Shown here: piece after piece, positions 52,801-61,740 of the stretch
Layout: each line of letters begins with the position of its first letter
Numbering within the stretch: the stretch's first letter is position 1
Source: an uncultured Draconibacterium sp.
Lineage (GTDB): Bacteria; Bacteroidota; Bacteroidia; Bacteroidales; Prolixibacteraceae
Direction: 5' to 3'
Assembly: GCF_963674925.1 (NCBI RefSeq)
Contig: NZ_OY771648.1
Coordinates: 62,001 to 126,000, forward strand
Length of the DNA stretch: 64,000 bases
Notes under the pieces: model-generated
The model's database searches: none
What the model saw: the letters and a program-made list of their open reading frames with translations, nothing else
Told to the model about the DNA's origin: nothing
Made by a program: the position numbers and the translations under genes

Positions 52801-53076
52801 ATCAACTGTAGATCCTGCAATCGCCACTTCTTCAGTTTTCATACCAACGAAACTGAACATGAGTGACTGTGCGTCTTGAGGTACTTTTAAAGTATATTCA
52901 CCATCAATGTTGGTGACTGTTCCTAAAGTAGTACCTTTTACCGAAACCGAAACCCCTGGTATTGGCATATCGTCCTCAGCAGAAATAACCGTACCGGTTA
53001 TTGTTTGCGTTTGAGCGAATGTTACCAAATTACCCATGAAAAGGAGTATCGATAAAAAAATCGCAAATTTTTTCAT
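49825..53076 (-). CDS. SusC/RagA-like TonB-dependent transporter
   Basis: 1083 residues. Signal peptide (1-21), carboxypeptidase-D-like domain (ITGTVISAEDDMPIPGVSV to FVGMKTEEVAI, about 24-90), a TonB box-like segment (VDEVVVTALG), plug domain (about 115-230; RIVIRGNSSFGDNQPLIVVDG) and a 22-strand barrel ending GVKLNLKF. It imports oligomers across the outer membrane using TonB energy, with the SusD-like lipoprotein that follows. It belongs to the same type as the second SusC in the window (similar start and plug). Its leader is unusually long, about 480 nt from the conserved upstream block, and contains a terminator-like hairpin. Confidence 0.94.
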   Translation of the reverse strand: MKKFAIFLSILLFMGNLVTFAQTQTITGTVISAEDDMPIPGVSVSVKGTTLGTVTNIDGEYTLKVPQDAQSLMFSFVGMKTEEVAIAGSTVDVTLQPQTIGVDEVVVTALGISREKKSLGYGAQTVQSDALTKAASPNVMNSLSGKVAGVQINQTGGQVGASSRIVIRGNSSFGDNQPLIVVDGIPISNSNHTAGDVDFGSGLNDINPQDIENISVLKGGGAAALYGMRAGHGVILITTKSGKGSAKGVSVTYDGNYNFDQVARIQEFQDKYGQGYLGSEFWHQYYAPEMSYQEFATGGFDPGVGFSYYDGIGNGVNDGVDESWGPRLDIGLNIPQYNSPVDGSGNRTATPWISRPDNIKDLYVVGHTTSHNIGITSVGDNSSTRFSLGFMDQAGTLPNTGLKRYNAGVNSKVNLNKYVEFNTTINYARTESDNLVQTEYNASNPLQSIGQWFGRQVDMVDLKENWQTRMDNGFPYNWNSNYHNNPYWSLNNNTNELQKDRVFGKASIFVKPVTGLTIEGRLGMDYYSQRMMRVTYSGSNETILNASNAEFHGGSFNQDKISRSEINADIIASYQINFGDFDLSALAGANYRDMQYESSALGASQLTVPNLFTISNVSGSPSTAMDHSWVRTNSVYGNASLGYNNFVYLDVSVRNDWSSTIEDPFFYPAVSMSFLPLEAFDIESNTISYLKLRGGWSKVGAATGAYRTDPYFTASANTIYGVTQYSQATTYPPLNLKPENIETTEFGVEANFFDNRLGVDLAYYDKTTTDQIMSVSISKATGYNATLVNAGEINNKGIEVQLTGSILKNRNGLNWDVTLNWARDKSEIIELYTDPVTGDELESYQLGSQWGTTVEARPGDEWGVIYGNGMVRDDNGAIIVGSNGRPKIEGPKKLGAVNPDWMGGISNEFSYKNWSAGFLIEVRKGGDIFSVSNMFGAYGGQLAFTATGDVRENGIVLGETFLTDKTFVKEDGTPNDLTTSAQSFFESYYSNRELSVYDGSYGKLREAHITYNFPKGLFGAGNFIKGGSLSLVGNNLAILWLHDSNMAKIDPENVTGSGNGDVGLESTSLPSSRSFGVKLNLKF

Positions 53077-53140
53077 AGAAATAATTTTAAGTTATTAATT
53101 AAAGCGCTATAAAAATTGTTTTTAGCATTTTTTCATTTAT

Positions 53141-53214
53141 TAGAGAAAAACCGGGAGGATTTAAGATTCTACGAAGGGTAATTGTGAGTAAATGTAGAGT
53201 GAGTACCTCCCGGT
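53141..53214 (-). promoter_or_regulatory. Long-loop terminator-like hairpin in the susC-1 leader
   Basis: On the minus strand ACCGGGAGG (53214-53206) pairs with CCTCCCGGT (53158-53150), a perfect 9-bp GC-rich stem enclosing 47 nt, then TTTTTCTC. It ends about 70 nt before the susC ATG, so it could attenuate the operon. No leader ORF or known riboswitch was recognised in it. Confidence 0.5.
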
Positions 53215-53539
53215 CATATCTTTTTATCATTTTTAATATTGTTTCACTTCTTTTAACTCCTGTCTTTAAAAAGCAATTTTTCCTATTCCCTTCCATTCAG
53301 AAAAATTTATATAAGATTAAAAAGCGAATTTTCCTTTATTGTTAATTCTGATTCTTTACGTATTCCTGAAACCTTTACTAACTGTTAATTTTTTTAACAT
53401 TTAGCCAATTTCTCAGACGTATTCTGCAACATAATGCGTCTCGTTAAGCGAGTTACGCTAATGCCTTATTTCAATCGGCAGCTAACTACTGAACCGATTT
53501 ATATAAAATCGAAAATTTTGATTTAAGATCAAATGAATG

Positions 53540-53621
53540 ATACCCCCCTTCATAGAAACGTTTTTAAGTAATAATTAAACAGCATTTATTATTGTAATTT
53601 CTGAAAAGGATTCCCCCAAAT
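53540..53621 (-). promoter_or_regulatory. Conserved susC upstream block, copy 1
   Basis: Contains a 26-nt stretch (53562-53587, plus strand TTTTAAGTAATAATTAAACA then GCATTT) identical to that upstream of the other susC, a similar C-rich flank (53542-53560) and the motif TTCCCCCAAAT (53611-53621). The block lies 486 nt from the susC-1 start. The remainder of the 901-nt gap 53077-53977 shows no gene. Confidence 0.65.
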
Positions 53622-53891
53622 CCTTATACTCAGCATTACCCTCACATTAAATAGAACTCTTTATTCTTATTCAACAATTACAAATATTAAAAGAAGTTTT
53701 GATTTTTTAAAGAAAGTGTAAGTTTTTTTTCATATTAACTGACAATTAGATAATATCTGAATTGTAAAACGCCAAGCAATATTACTAGAAAACTACCATT
53801 ATAACACTGTATTACTGACACTTACGAAACAATAAATTTAACCTATGATCTTTTTTCAAGATACATGATTTTTGTCATATACCGACAAATT

Positions 53892-53921
53892 AAAGAAAAG
53901 CCGGTAAGAAAACTTACCGGC
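53892..53921 (-). terminator. Terminator of susCD operon 2
   Basis: GCCGGTAAG (53900-53908) with exact complement (53913-53921) around a 4-nt loop; TTTTCTTT follows on the minus strand. Confidence 0.88.
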
Positions 53922-53977
53922 TGCTCTTTAATTAATTACCCAAGGCCCCTTGACAGGGGGCAATAAGTATTTTAATA

Positions 53978-55402
53978 CTATTTATCCCACCAGATGCGGG
54001 TTTCCATAACATCTTCACCCTGACGAGCAACGGCTGCTTTTACATTTTCTTCGTTCAGGTCGTACTCGTTTTGTGTATATGCACGTCTTCTTGGAATAGC
54101 CTTCCCTTCAACTGCTCCTGGAGCAGGAGTTAATACAGGATAGTCTAATCTTCTCCACTCGCTCCATGCTTCCTGACCGTCCATATAAAGACTTACCCAT
54201 TTTTGCTCAGCAATCGACTTTCTGTAGTTACTAGCATCATAAACAGCTTCAGGTTGAGCAAGATACGCTGTAATATCAGCAGCATCCACTCCCCAGAATT
54301 CCATACTGGCTGTAATAGCATCTTCAAATACAGCAGCAGCATCGTCGCTAATCCAACCTCTGGCAGCCGCCTCAGCTTTAATGAATAATATTTCAGAGTA
54401 TGTAAGAAGAACACCGGGACTATCAGCCGAACGAACAGCAATACCCGGAAATGAAATCTCGGCATTGGTTATACTACCTGCATCTTCGTTAGTTAAACCG
54501 AAAGGCATACCTACAATGTCGCCGGCGTCGTTAGGATCAGCATAAAATGGCAAGCGAGGATCGTTAAGACTTTCCATATAATTTACCAGCGGCTCGCTAA
54601 TAGCGTAGTCAGTTCTGGTTAAAAAGTGATCGTAATATGGATTCCAGTTTGCAGCATCCGCCAGGTATGAATACAGAGCGTTATCATCGTTACTTTCAAA
54701 AGCACCCGACAAAGCTGAAGTTACAACACTTTTGGCAGTTGCCTCATCCACCTCCGTCATACGAATTCCAACACGTGCTTTCAGTGAATTTGCAAACTTT
54801 TTCCAGGCAGCCATATCGCCACCGAAAATAATGTCGCCCTCCATACCCGGAGCGCTCACATCGATCTGGGCAGCAGCCTCAGTCAACTCTGTTACGAAGT
54901 CGGCATAAATAGCCTCCTGCGTATCGTATACTGGAGTAAAAGCGTCCTTTCCCAAAAGAGCCTCGCTATATGGAATTTCGCCCCACATATCAGTAATCAA
55001 CTGGAAAGTATAAACTTTCAGAATTCTTGCAATGGCAATCTGGTTAACATTGGCGCCAGATGAAGCCGCATCATCTTTTGTTGCCTCATCAGTATTCAGA
55101 GAGATAATCTGTTGCAAGTTAGCCAATGGCCTGGTATAATAAGTGTTAAAACTGGCTTCATCAGTTTCGTAACGCGAAGTATTGGTATACTGTGTTTCAG
55201 AAAATAACTGAGCGTAAATTAAACCGGTTGTGTTGTAACGCTCACTAAGAATTTGACGTTGAGCATAAGTCATCAAATACGATGTAGGAACATCGGTTAC
55301 ATTGTTAGGATCGGTATTCGTTTCCTCAAAATCTTTTGTACACCCCACAAATAGGCTAGCAAAAAGCAGGGCAAATACTGATATCTTCAAATATGTCTTC
55401 AT
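53978..55402 (-). CDS. SusD/RagB-like outer membrane lipoprotein (second pair)
   Basis: 474 residues. Lipoprotein signal MKTYLKISVFALLFASLFVGC (Cys21), then KDFEETNTDPNNVTDVPTSYL and a helical SusD fold of the SusD-like_2 type. It follows its SusC by 20 nt, so the two are co-transcribed. It is clearly related to the first SusD of the window (same start of the mature protein, FEE-NTDP), suggesting the two operons arose by duplication with divergence. Substrate unknown. Confidence 0.92.
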   Translation of the reverse strand: MKTYLKISVFALLFASLFVGCTKDFEETNTDPNNVTDVPTSYLMTYAQRQILSERYNTTGLIYAQLFSETQYTNTSRYETDEASFNTYYTRPLANLQQIISLNTDEATKDDAASSGANVNQIAIARILKVYTFQLITDMWGEIPYSEALLGKDAFTPVYDTQEAIYADFVTELTEAAAQIDVSAPGMEGDIIFGGDMAAWKKFANSLKARVGIRMTEVDEATAKSVVTSALSGAFESNDDNALYSYLADAANWNPYYDHFLTRTDYAISEPLVNYMESLNDPRLPFYADPNDAGDIVGMPFGLTNEDAGSITNAEISFPGIAVRSADSPGVLLTYSEILFIKAEAAARGWISDDAAAVFEDAITASMEFWGVDAADITAYLAQPEAVYDASNYRKSIAEQKWVSLYMDGQEAWSEWRRLDYPVLTPAPGAVEGKAIPRRRAYTQNEYDLNEENVKAAVARQGEDVMETRIWWDK

Positions 55403-55422
55403 AATATCTTCTTATTAGAGTG

Positions 55423-58400
55423 TTAAAATTTAACATTTACGCTGAATCCCATTGTTCTTGTACTTGGGTGCTGACCATTTTCAAATCCCTGTATATTACC
55501 TGAACCATATGCGCTCTCAGGATCAACATTAGGAATATTTTTATGTAGGATAGCGAGGTTACGACCAACCAACGAGAATGAAGCGCCATTTATAAAGCTA
55601 TTTGCAAATAATTTGTTTGGTAAAGCATAAGTAAGTTTTACTTCCCGAAGCTTAATAAAGCTGGCATCGTATAAATAGCGCTCTCTTCTGGTTGCAAATT
55701 GTTTCCAGTAATTTACGGCACTAATACGTGTATCGTTTGGAGTTCCGTCTGCTTTCACTCCCTCAGCAAGATATCCACCACCGTCAGAGATAGCATCCCT
55801 TACCGGATTTCCAAGTTCGTTGGTTCCAACAGTTTCGGCAAACAATCCCGAGTAGTTTCCGTAGCGGTTAGAAACGGAATACAACAAACCACCTTTCTGG
55901 AAGTCAACCAAAGCACTCAAAGAAAGTCCTTTGTAAGCAAATGAGTTGATTATACCACCGGTCCAATCAGGTAAATAAGAACCAAAAGTAATATTGGTTG
56001 CTCTTTCGTAATAACCATCCTCGGTAACAACACGCTGTCCGGTTGCATCATCATAAACAAAACCATCAGTAACGAAAGTACCGTAAGTTTCACCTACTTT
56101 GGCATTGATTGATGGCCCCCAGCTACCTAATGAATAGTTAGTAAGACCTTCTGCCAATTCAACAACTTTGTTGGTGTTTTTAGCCCAGTTAAATACAACA
56201 TCCCAGCTAAATTCCTGATCAATTGGTCTGGCACGCAACATAACTTCCCAACCTTTGTTGGTCATCAAACCTGCGTTAACAACTGTTGAGCTATATCCTG
56301 AAGTACTTGCAACATCAAGGTCAAGAATCTGGTCTTTCGATTGAATGTCGTAGTAAGTTACATCCACACCTAAACGGTTTTCAAAAAAACCTAATTCAAT
56401 ACCAAATTCAGTCGTAGTAATGGTTTCAGGTTTCAGGCTGGCATTTTTCAGCTTATCAGGCACCTGATAAGCAGGATAGCTACCATAGTTATTTGACGAA
56501 GAATAAGTAACAGCCAACTGGTAAGGATCGGTATCGTTACCGACCTGCGACCAGCTTGCCCTAACTTTTCCTAAAGAAAGGAACGAGTCGTCTTCGATTA
56601 ATTCTGAGAAAAGGAAAGTACCGGTTACAGCAGGATACAAGTACGAGTTGTCACCGTCGGGCAATGTTGAAGACCAGTCGTTACGTAATGACACATCAAC
56701 GAAAGCTAAACTTTTGTATCCGAAACTTGCACTACCATATACTGAGTTTACAACTTTTTTTGATTTGTAATCTGTAATAGAAGGTCTGTCGATTGATGCA
56801 GTAACATTAAAGAAGTTAGGCACACTTAAACCACCATTGGTACTTGAAGTGTTGTTGTAGTATTTACGAATACGTTTGTTAGCACCAAAGTTAGCATCGA
56901 TCGAAAAGTCTGAACCAATATTTTTTGTGTAAGTTGCCAAAAATTCGAAGTTATTATCTTCCATCTGACGAACCTCTTCCTGGTACCAATCCTGAGGGAT
57001 AGATCCTGAAGCAATTCTTGACTCACGCCTGTCATTATAAAAATCAGTACGAGCCCATCCCTGAACAGTTAAGCCGGAAAGAATGTCGTATTTCAATGAT
57101 ACATTACCATATACACGGTCCCTCTGAAGATTTGCAGGACTCTCGTTCAATACCCAGTATGGGTTTTCCCAATATAACGGACGAAGATTGGTTGGAGAGC
57201 TGATGTTCCAGGTACGGTCCATACCGTCTGCTGTTTTATAATTGGCCAAATTATCCATATCAAGCTGACGTTGGAACCACTGGTTAAAACTAGTAACAAC
57301 ATTACCCTGAACATCCGAATAACCTTGTGAAGGGATACCATCGTTCTTAGTTTTCACATAGTTCATACTTGCTGAAGCAGTAAATTTATCAGTAAGTTTA
57401 GTGCTACCATTAAACGCAATTGTATTTCTGTTTAATTCAGAAACAGGCAGTGTACCTGTTTGCTTGAAATTAGTAAAAGACAAACGGAATAAAGTATCAT
57501 CACCACCGCCCTCAAGGGCGATATTATTATTTGTTGTAATACCTGTTTCGTAAAAATCCTTGATATTATCAGGATGCGCAATAAAAGGGGTCATTTTTCC
57601 GTAGTTCGGATCATCAGGATACCAGCTGTACCACTGACGTACCAAAGTACCATCCATTTTTGGCCCCCAACTTTCATCAGCGGCGTAGTTTACAACAGGC
57701 TCTCCCTCGTAAGTATCAAAAGTTTGTTTATAACCACCACCGTATTCATCCTGGTACTCAGGCAAAACTGCAACGGTAGTTACATTTAAACCAGAAGTAA
57801 TGGAAACACCAATACCTTTACGTTTTGTACCTTTTTTTGTGGTAATAAGAATTACACCGTTCGCAGCACGCGAACCATAAAGTGCAGCTGCGTTAGCCCC
57901 TTTAAGCACAGTCATTGATTCAATATCCTCAGGGTTGATATCTGCTGCGGTGTTACCCCAGTCGGTACCTCCTCCACCAACCTGGGTGTTAGTAGAGTTA
58001 AAGTTTGAGTTATCGATAGGCGTACCATCTACAATAAATAATGGCTGGTTGTTACCCGAAATTGAGTTTACGCCACGAATAACAATACGTGATGAACTAC
58101 CAACTGTACCGCTTGAACCGGTTACCTGCACTCCTGCAACTTTACCCGAAAGCGAATTCACAAGGTTTGCGTCTTTCACTCCGGCAACTTCATCACCCGT
58201 TAACTGCTGAGCTGAATACCCAAGAGATTTTTTCTCGCGAGAAATACCTAAAGCCGTAACTACTACTTCGTCAATACCAACAAGGTCGGGCTGCAATACA
58301 ATAGTATAGTCTGAGCCCTCTCCCAAATCAACGGTTTGTGTTTTCATTCCCACAAAACTGGCTATCAAAGCCTTTCCATCTTGCGGAATTTTTAGGTTAA

Positions 58401-58581
58401 AAACTCCGTCAATGTCAGTTACGGTACCAAGCGTTGTCCCCGCTACAGAAACAGAAACTCCCGGAATAGGCAGGTTATCCTCGCTGGATGTAACCGTACC
58501 GGTAACAATCTTGGTCTGAGCATTTACCACCGTCACTCCCAGCAAAACCAGGAATGACATAATAAGCGCAATTTTTTTCAT
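55423..58581 (-). CDS. SusC/RagA-like TonB-dependent transporter (second pair)
   Basis: 1052 residues when started at MKKIALIMS (58581), which gives a normal signal peptide; the upstream ATG at 58590 adds MFF. Carboxypeptidase-D-like domain (VTGTVTSSEDNLPIPGVSV), VDEVVVTALG segment, plug (RIVIRGVNSISGNNQPLFIVDG) and barrel ending MGFSVNVKF. It shares long identical stretches with the first SusC (ALGISREKKSLGY, SLSGKVAGVQ). It should work with the SusD just downstream in TonB-driven uptake. Confidence 0.94.
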   Translation of the reverse strand: MKKIALIMSFLVLLGVTVVNAQTKIVTGTVTSSEDNLPIPGVSVSVAGTTLGTVTDIDGVFNLKIPQDGKALIASFVGMKTQTVDLGEGSDYTIVLQPDLVGIDEVVVTALGISREKKSLGYSAQQLTGDEVAGVKDANLVNSLSGKVAGVQVTGSSGTVGSSSRIVIRGVNSISGNNQPLFIVDGTPIDNSNFNSTNTQVGGGGTDWGNTAADINPEDIESMTVLKGANAAALYGSRAANGVILITTKKGTKRKGIGVSITSGLNVTTVAVLPEYQDEYGGGYKQTFDTYEGEPVVNYAADESWGPKMDGTLVRQWYSWYPDDPNYGKMTPFIAHPDNIKDFYETGITTNNNIALEGGGDDTLFRLSFTNFKQTGTLPVSELNRNTIAFNGSTKLTDKFTASASMNYVKTKNDGIPSQGYSDVQGNVVTSFNQWFQRQLDMDNLANYKTADGMDRTWNISSPTNLRPLYWENPYWVLNESPANLQRDRVYGNVSLKYDILSGLTVQGWARTDFYNDRRESRIASGSIPQDWYQEEVRQMEDNNFEFLATYTKNIGSDFSIDANFGANKRIRKYYNNTSSTNGGLSVPNFFNVTASIDRPSITDYKSKKVVNSVYGSASFGYKSLAFVDVSLRNDWSSTLPDGDNSYLYPAVTGTFLFSELIEDDSFLSLGKVRASWSQVGNDTDPYQLAVTYSSSNNYGSYPAYQVPDKLKNASLKPETITTTEFGIELGFFENRLGVDVTYYDIQSKDQILDLDVASTSGYSSTVVNAGLMTNKGWEVMLRARPIDQEFSWDVVFNWAKNTNKVVELAEGLTNYSLGSWGPSINAKVGETYGTFVTDGFVYDDATGQRVVTEDGYYERATNITFGSYLPDWTGGIINSFAYKGLSLSALVDFQKGGLLYSVSNRYGNYSGLFAETVGTNELGNPVRDAISDGGGYLAEGVKADGTPNDTRISAVNYWKQFATRRERYLYDASFIKLREVKLTYALPNKLFANSFINGASFSLVGRNLAILHKNIPNVDPESAYGSGNIQGFENGQHPSTRTMGFSVNVKF

Positions 58582-58719
58582 AAAAAACAATTTTAGATTA
58601 ATATTAAAAACTAGATTTGAAACTCTTCGGATACAAGCTCAAGACCACACGCAGCAAGGATTCCTTCCTTTCGCGCGTGATTAATTGATATAATTTTTCT
58701 TTCGTTAAGTATGTTGGAT

Positions 58720-58811
58720 ATAGCCTCCCCTGATAAAAACATTTTAAGTAATAATTAAACAGCATTTTGAAATTTTTCTCTTTTGAAAATGAAAATCAAA
58801 TTCCCCCAAAT
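58720..58811 (-). promoter_or_regulatory. Conserved susC upstream block, copy 2
   Basis: Same 26-nt stretch as copy 1 (58742-58767), similar C-rich flank (58723-58740) and TTCCCCCAAAT (58801-58811). Here it is 161 nt from the susC-2 start, and the gap between the two motifs is 33 nt instead of 23, one helical turn longer. Confidence 0.65.
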
Positions 58812-59296
58812 TTGTTCCTGTAAAATTTTACATCAACAGCAAACTTTCACTTTCAATTCTCTATTTGAACAATTCAAATATTCACTTTTTATCCGATAAA
58901 TACAACTTCATGTTGCATTTTCGACCTCTTTTCTTTCTTTTTGCTACTTTAATTTACTTCAACCTGACATTATAGTCCGCAATAACAAAACTCAAATCAT
59001 TCATTTTTAACTTCTTGTAAAAATTACATATATGCATTACTACATATTAAATAAACGTTAACAGAACTTTGCTTTTTTTAACACTTTTCCACTGATTAAA
59101 AGCCATGGCTTTCACTTTTCTACATTACGGCGACAACAATAACTATTCAAAACACAGACAGTGTTCCTGTAAAGGGTAATACACAATGGTTTTTCAAGGA
59201 ATAGGACTGTAATCGACACGGTAATTCATAGTGTTGACGACAAGCAGAAGTTGATCAAACAGAAAACAAACCTGGAAGTAAAAAAGACTTTAATGA
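58812..59296. other. AT-rich gene-free stretch
   Basis: 485 nt between the susC-2 upstream block and the phosphatase gene. No ORF, RNA gene, clear terminator or repeat was seen. Confidence 0.5.
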
Positions 59297-59998
59297 TTAA
59301 ACCACCAAAAGTAATTCCTTCAGCGTATTGATAATTCTAACATTACCATGTAATTTATTTAACGGCTGTTTTAAACGATTAAAATAAACAGCATCGATAC
59401 CAAAGTTAGTTGCACCGCAAATATCCACATCCCAATCATCACCAATCATTAAACTGTTTTTCTTTTTGGCATTGGATGATTTTATGGCGTGCTCAAATAT
59501 TTCGCGACTGGGTTTTGGCATTTTAATTTCTTCAGAAATAAATACCTTTTCAAAATAGGCAGCAAGGCCAGCTCGCTTTAACTTCTCGTGCTGTACCTCT
59601 TTAAATCCGTTGGTAATTATAAATAAACGGTAGCCTTTTAATTTGGCGTAATCAAGAATTTCCTTTGCGCCATCAATCAAATGCGACTGTTTAGGCATTT
59701 CCTGCAGATACAGGTCATTCATTGCCAGTGCGTCCAGATGATTAATAGTAAAGGAGTCAAAAGTTAGCTGAAACCGCTGACGGGTAAGCTCCTTTTTTCT
59801 TATCGCTTTTTTACGATAAGCCGTCCAGAGATCGTGGTTGTGTTTGCTGTAGGTTTCAAAAAAGGCATCGAAATTCACACCACTTTTTTCAAGCTGAAGA
59901 ATTCTAAAGGTCTCCTGCATAGCATACCTTGAATTGGTATTAAAATCCCATAAGGTGTTATCAAGATCAAAAAAAAGATGTGTGTATTTTTTCCTCAT
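59297..59998 (-). CDS. HAD-family hydrolase, YjjG-like nucleotidase
   Basis: 233 residues from MRKKYTHLFFDLDNTLWDF (59998). The frame is open to 60064, but that start would overlap rsmI and put 22 residues before the conserved HAD N-terminus. Motif I DLDNTLW, motif II FIITNG, motif III Lys in KMPKPS and motif IV IGDDWDVDICGA are all present, with an alpha-helical cap between I and II. It most resembles YjjG, which removes phosphate from non-canonical pyrimidine nucleotides. Follows rsmI by 40 nt. Confidence 0.85.
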   Translation of the reverse strand: MRKKYTHLFFDLDNTLWDFNTNSRYAMQETFRILQLEKSGVNFDAFFETYSKHNHDLWTAYRKKAIRKKELTRQRFQLTFDSFTINHLDALAMNDLYLQEMPKQSHLIDGAKEILDYAKLKGYRLFIITNGFKEVQHEKLKRAGLAAYFEKVFISEEIKMPKPSREIFEHAIKSSNAKKKNSLMIGDDWDVDICGATNFGIDAVYFNRLKQPLNKLHGNVRIINTLKELLLVV

Positions 59999-60038
59999 TA
60001 CCTGGTGACAAGGTGATTTGTACAGTTTAAAAAAACAG

Positions 60039-60722
60039 CTAATCGTTGTTTCCTTCAACAACAATCACTATTTCGCCTTTTGGGGTGTGTTCGGTATAGT
60101 ATTCTTGTAGCTCAGTTACAGTTCCCCGCTTCACTTCCTCGAACATTTTACTTAGCTCACGGCAAACGCAGGCTTTTCGTTCGGGGCCAAAAAATTCGGC
60201 AAACTGCCCCAGCGCTTTTACCAAACGGTATGGCGATTCGTAAAGAACAATTGTTCGCGATTCTTCGGCAAGAATCTTCAAACGTGTTTGTCGTCCTTTT
60301 TTCTGCGGTAAAAATCCTTCGAAAACAAATTTATCGGTTGGCAAACCCGAAACCGCCAAGGCCGGAATTAAAGCCGTAGCTCCGGGTAAACATTCCACTT
60401 TCAGATTTTTCTCCACGCAAGCGCGCACCAACAAAAATCCCGGATCGGAAATGGCAGGTGTACCGGCATCAGAAATTAAAGCCACGGTATTCCCCTGCTC
60501 TATTTTTGAAACGATGGAGCCGGTGGTTTTATGCTCGTTAAACTTATGATGCGCAATCAGTTTCTTGTCAATCTCAAGATGTTTTAAAAGTTTTGAAGAC
60601 ACGCGTGTATCTTCGGCCAAAATTATATCGGCTGTTTTCAAAACCTCAACTGCCCGCAAAGTGATATCCTGCAGATTACCAATGGGCGTTGGAACGAGTA
60701 TTAATTTTGCTTCGTTATCCAT
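60039..60722 (-). CDS. rsmI: 16S rRNA (cytidine(1402)-2'-O)-methyltransferase
   Basis: 227 residues of the tetrapyrrole methylase fold. Signatures: LILVPTPIGNLQDITLRAVE, AEDTRVSSKLL, LISDAGTPAISDPG and GFLPQKKGRQTRL. With RsmH it methylates C1402 in the decoding centre of 16S rRNA. Its first 8 nt overlap the end of the acidic protein gene upstream, so the two are translationally coupled. Confidence 0.94.
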   Translation of the reverse strand: MDNEAKLILVPTPIGNLQDITLRAVEVLKTADIILAEDTRVSSKLLKHLEIDKKLIAHHKFNEHKTTGSIVSKIEQGNTVALISDAGTPAISDPGFLLVRACVEKNLKVECLPGATALIPALAVSGLPTDKFVFEGFLPQKKGRQTRLKILAEESRTIVLYESPYRLVKALGQFAEFFGPERKACVCRELSKMFEEVKRGTVTELQEYYTEHTPKGEIVIVVEGNND

Positions 60723-61602
60723 TTGGGAACCGGCGCTTTACAAGGTTTACAAATTTCAGGCTGGTTTCGTTCTTTTTCCACTTAAAATTCTCCTGCAAAT
60801 AAGAAACCGCTTCCTGAATGTTACTTAAGTTATCGAGATCAACAACCGTTTTTGCAAAACTGTCGGCACTGCCATCAAACAACTCGCGGATGTATTGATA
60901 GCGGTCGTTTATTCCAATGGCAGCCTGAATACTTTTTACAGGGCTGTTCGATATTTTATATTCCAGCTTTTTATCACCATTACCGCTAAGCAGGTCGTTA
61001 ACCGACTTTTCGGTAATAACACGATCGCCTATCCGGTTACTTACAACAACAGGCTCCTCTTCTTCTTCCTGCGGTCCTTGTTCTTCTACCAACTCTTCTT
61101 GTTCTTCCTCCACAGTTTCTACTTCCACTTCAGAAACACGCTCCTGTTCTTCTGCTTTTTCTGCAACAACTGTTTCCTCTTCATCAGATGAAGTTTCTTC
61201 TTCTATTTCCGGTTCTTTTTCAGGCACAAGAACTTCCTTTTCCTGCACATCCGGTTCCGGCTTAGTTTCTTCGCTCTTTAACTCCTCTTCAAAATCTGAT
61301 AAGGCTGCTAAACTTTCCTTTTCTTCCTCCGAAAGTTGTGTTTGTGATTCAACCGAACTTTTTGTTTCCACAGTCTCCGGCTCGGCAAGCACTTTTGTTG
61401 CAGCAGGTGCCGATACCATCACTCGTTGTGCCGGCACATCTTTTTCGCTCAACAATTGAATGATGTGTTTTGCGCCGCTGAAACGAGTGCGGATAAATTC
61501 CAATTCCAGTTCATCGAATCCTTCGGTACCTTTTTCGGCAAACAATTCTTCTATCTCCGAAATATCTTTTAGCAGAAATTTAAATAACTTTTTATTATCC
61601 AT
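60715..61602 (-). CDS. Acidic Bacteroidota-conserved protein of unknown function
   Basis: 295 residues in three parts: an N-terminal helical domain (about 1-60; KFLLKDISEIEELFAEKGTEGF), a very Glu-rich, probably disordered linker (about 88-190) and a conserved C-terminal domain (about 195-295; KISNSPVKSIQAAIGINDRYQYIRELFDGSADSF ending FVNLVKRRFPNG). The C-terminal IGINDRYQYIRELF block recurs in Bacteroidota proteins of unknown function. No signal peptide or membrane segment. Its stop overlaps rsmI by 8 nt, and it is divergent from tdk. Confidence 0.75.
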   Translation of the reverse strand: MDNKKLFKFLLKDISEIEELFAEKGTEGFDELELEFIRTRFSGAKHIIQLLSEKDVPAQRVMVSAPAATKVLAEPETVETKSSVESQTQLSEEEKESLAALSDFEEELKSEETKPEPDVQEKEVLVPEKEPEIEEETSSDEEETVVAEKAEEQERVSEVEVETVEEEQEELVEEQGPQEEEEEPVVVSNRIGDRVITEKSVNDLLSGNGDKKLEYKISNSPVKSIQAAIGINDRYQYIRELFDGSADSFAKTVVDLDNLSNIQEAVSYLQENFKWKKNETSLKFVNLVKRRFPNG

Positions 61603-61673
61603 TCATCCAAGCTTTTAACGCGATGTTGGTAAATTAATCGTGCTTTACAGTGCACAAACAAGCCTGTAAATTT

Positions 61674-61681
61674 TATTTTTG
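61674..61681 (+). promoter_or_regulatory. Promoter -7 box of tdk-murF/alr
   Basis: TATTTTTG, 59 nt before the tdk ATG; -33 element not clear. Confidence 0.5.
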
Positions 61682-61740
61682 TAAAAGTAGTAAATAAAAA
61701 TACCCTGTAAGAATAGTATTGCCAAAAAGAGTAACGATTA

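Noticed and set aside
53866..53879. ATGA-N6-TCAT palindrome as a second Crp/Fnr site
   Set aside because: Weak half-sites at the 3' end of the second susCD operon, not next to a promoter.
48263..58581. Full polysaccharide utilisation locus
   Set aside because: Only SusC/SusD pairs; no glycoside hydrolase, lyase, sulfatase or dedicated regulator nearby in the window.
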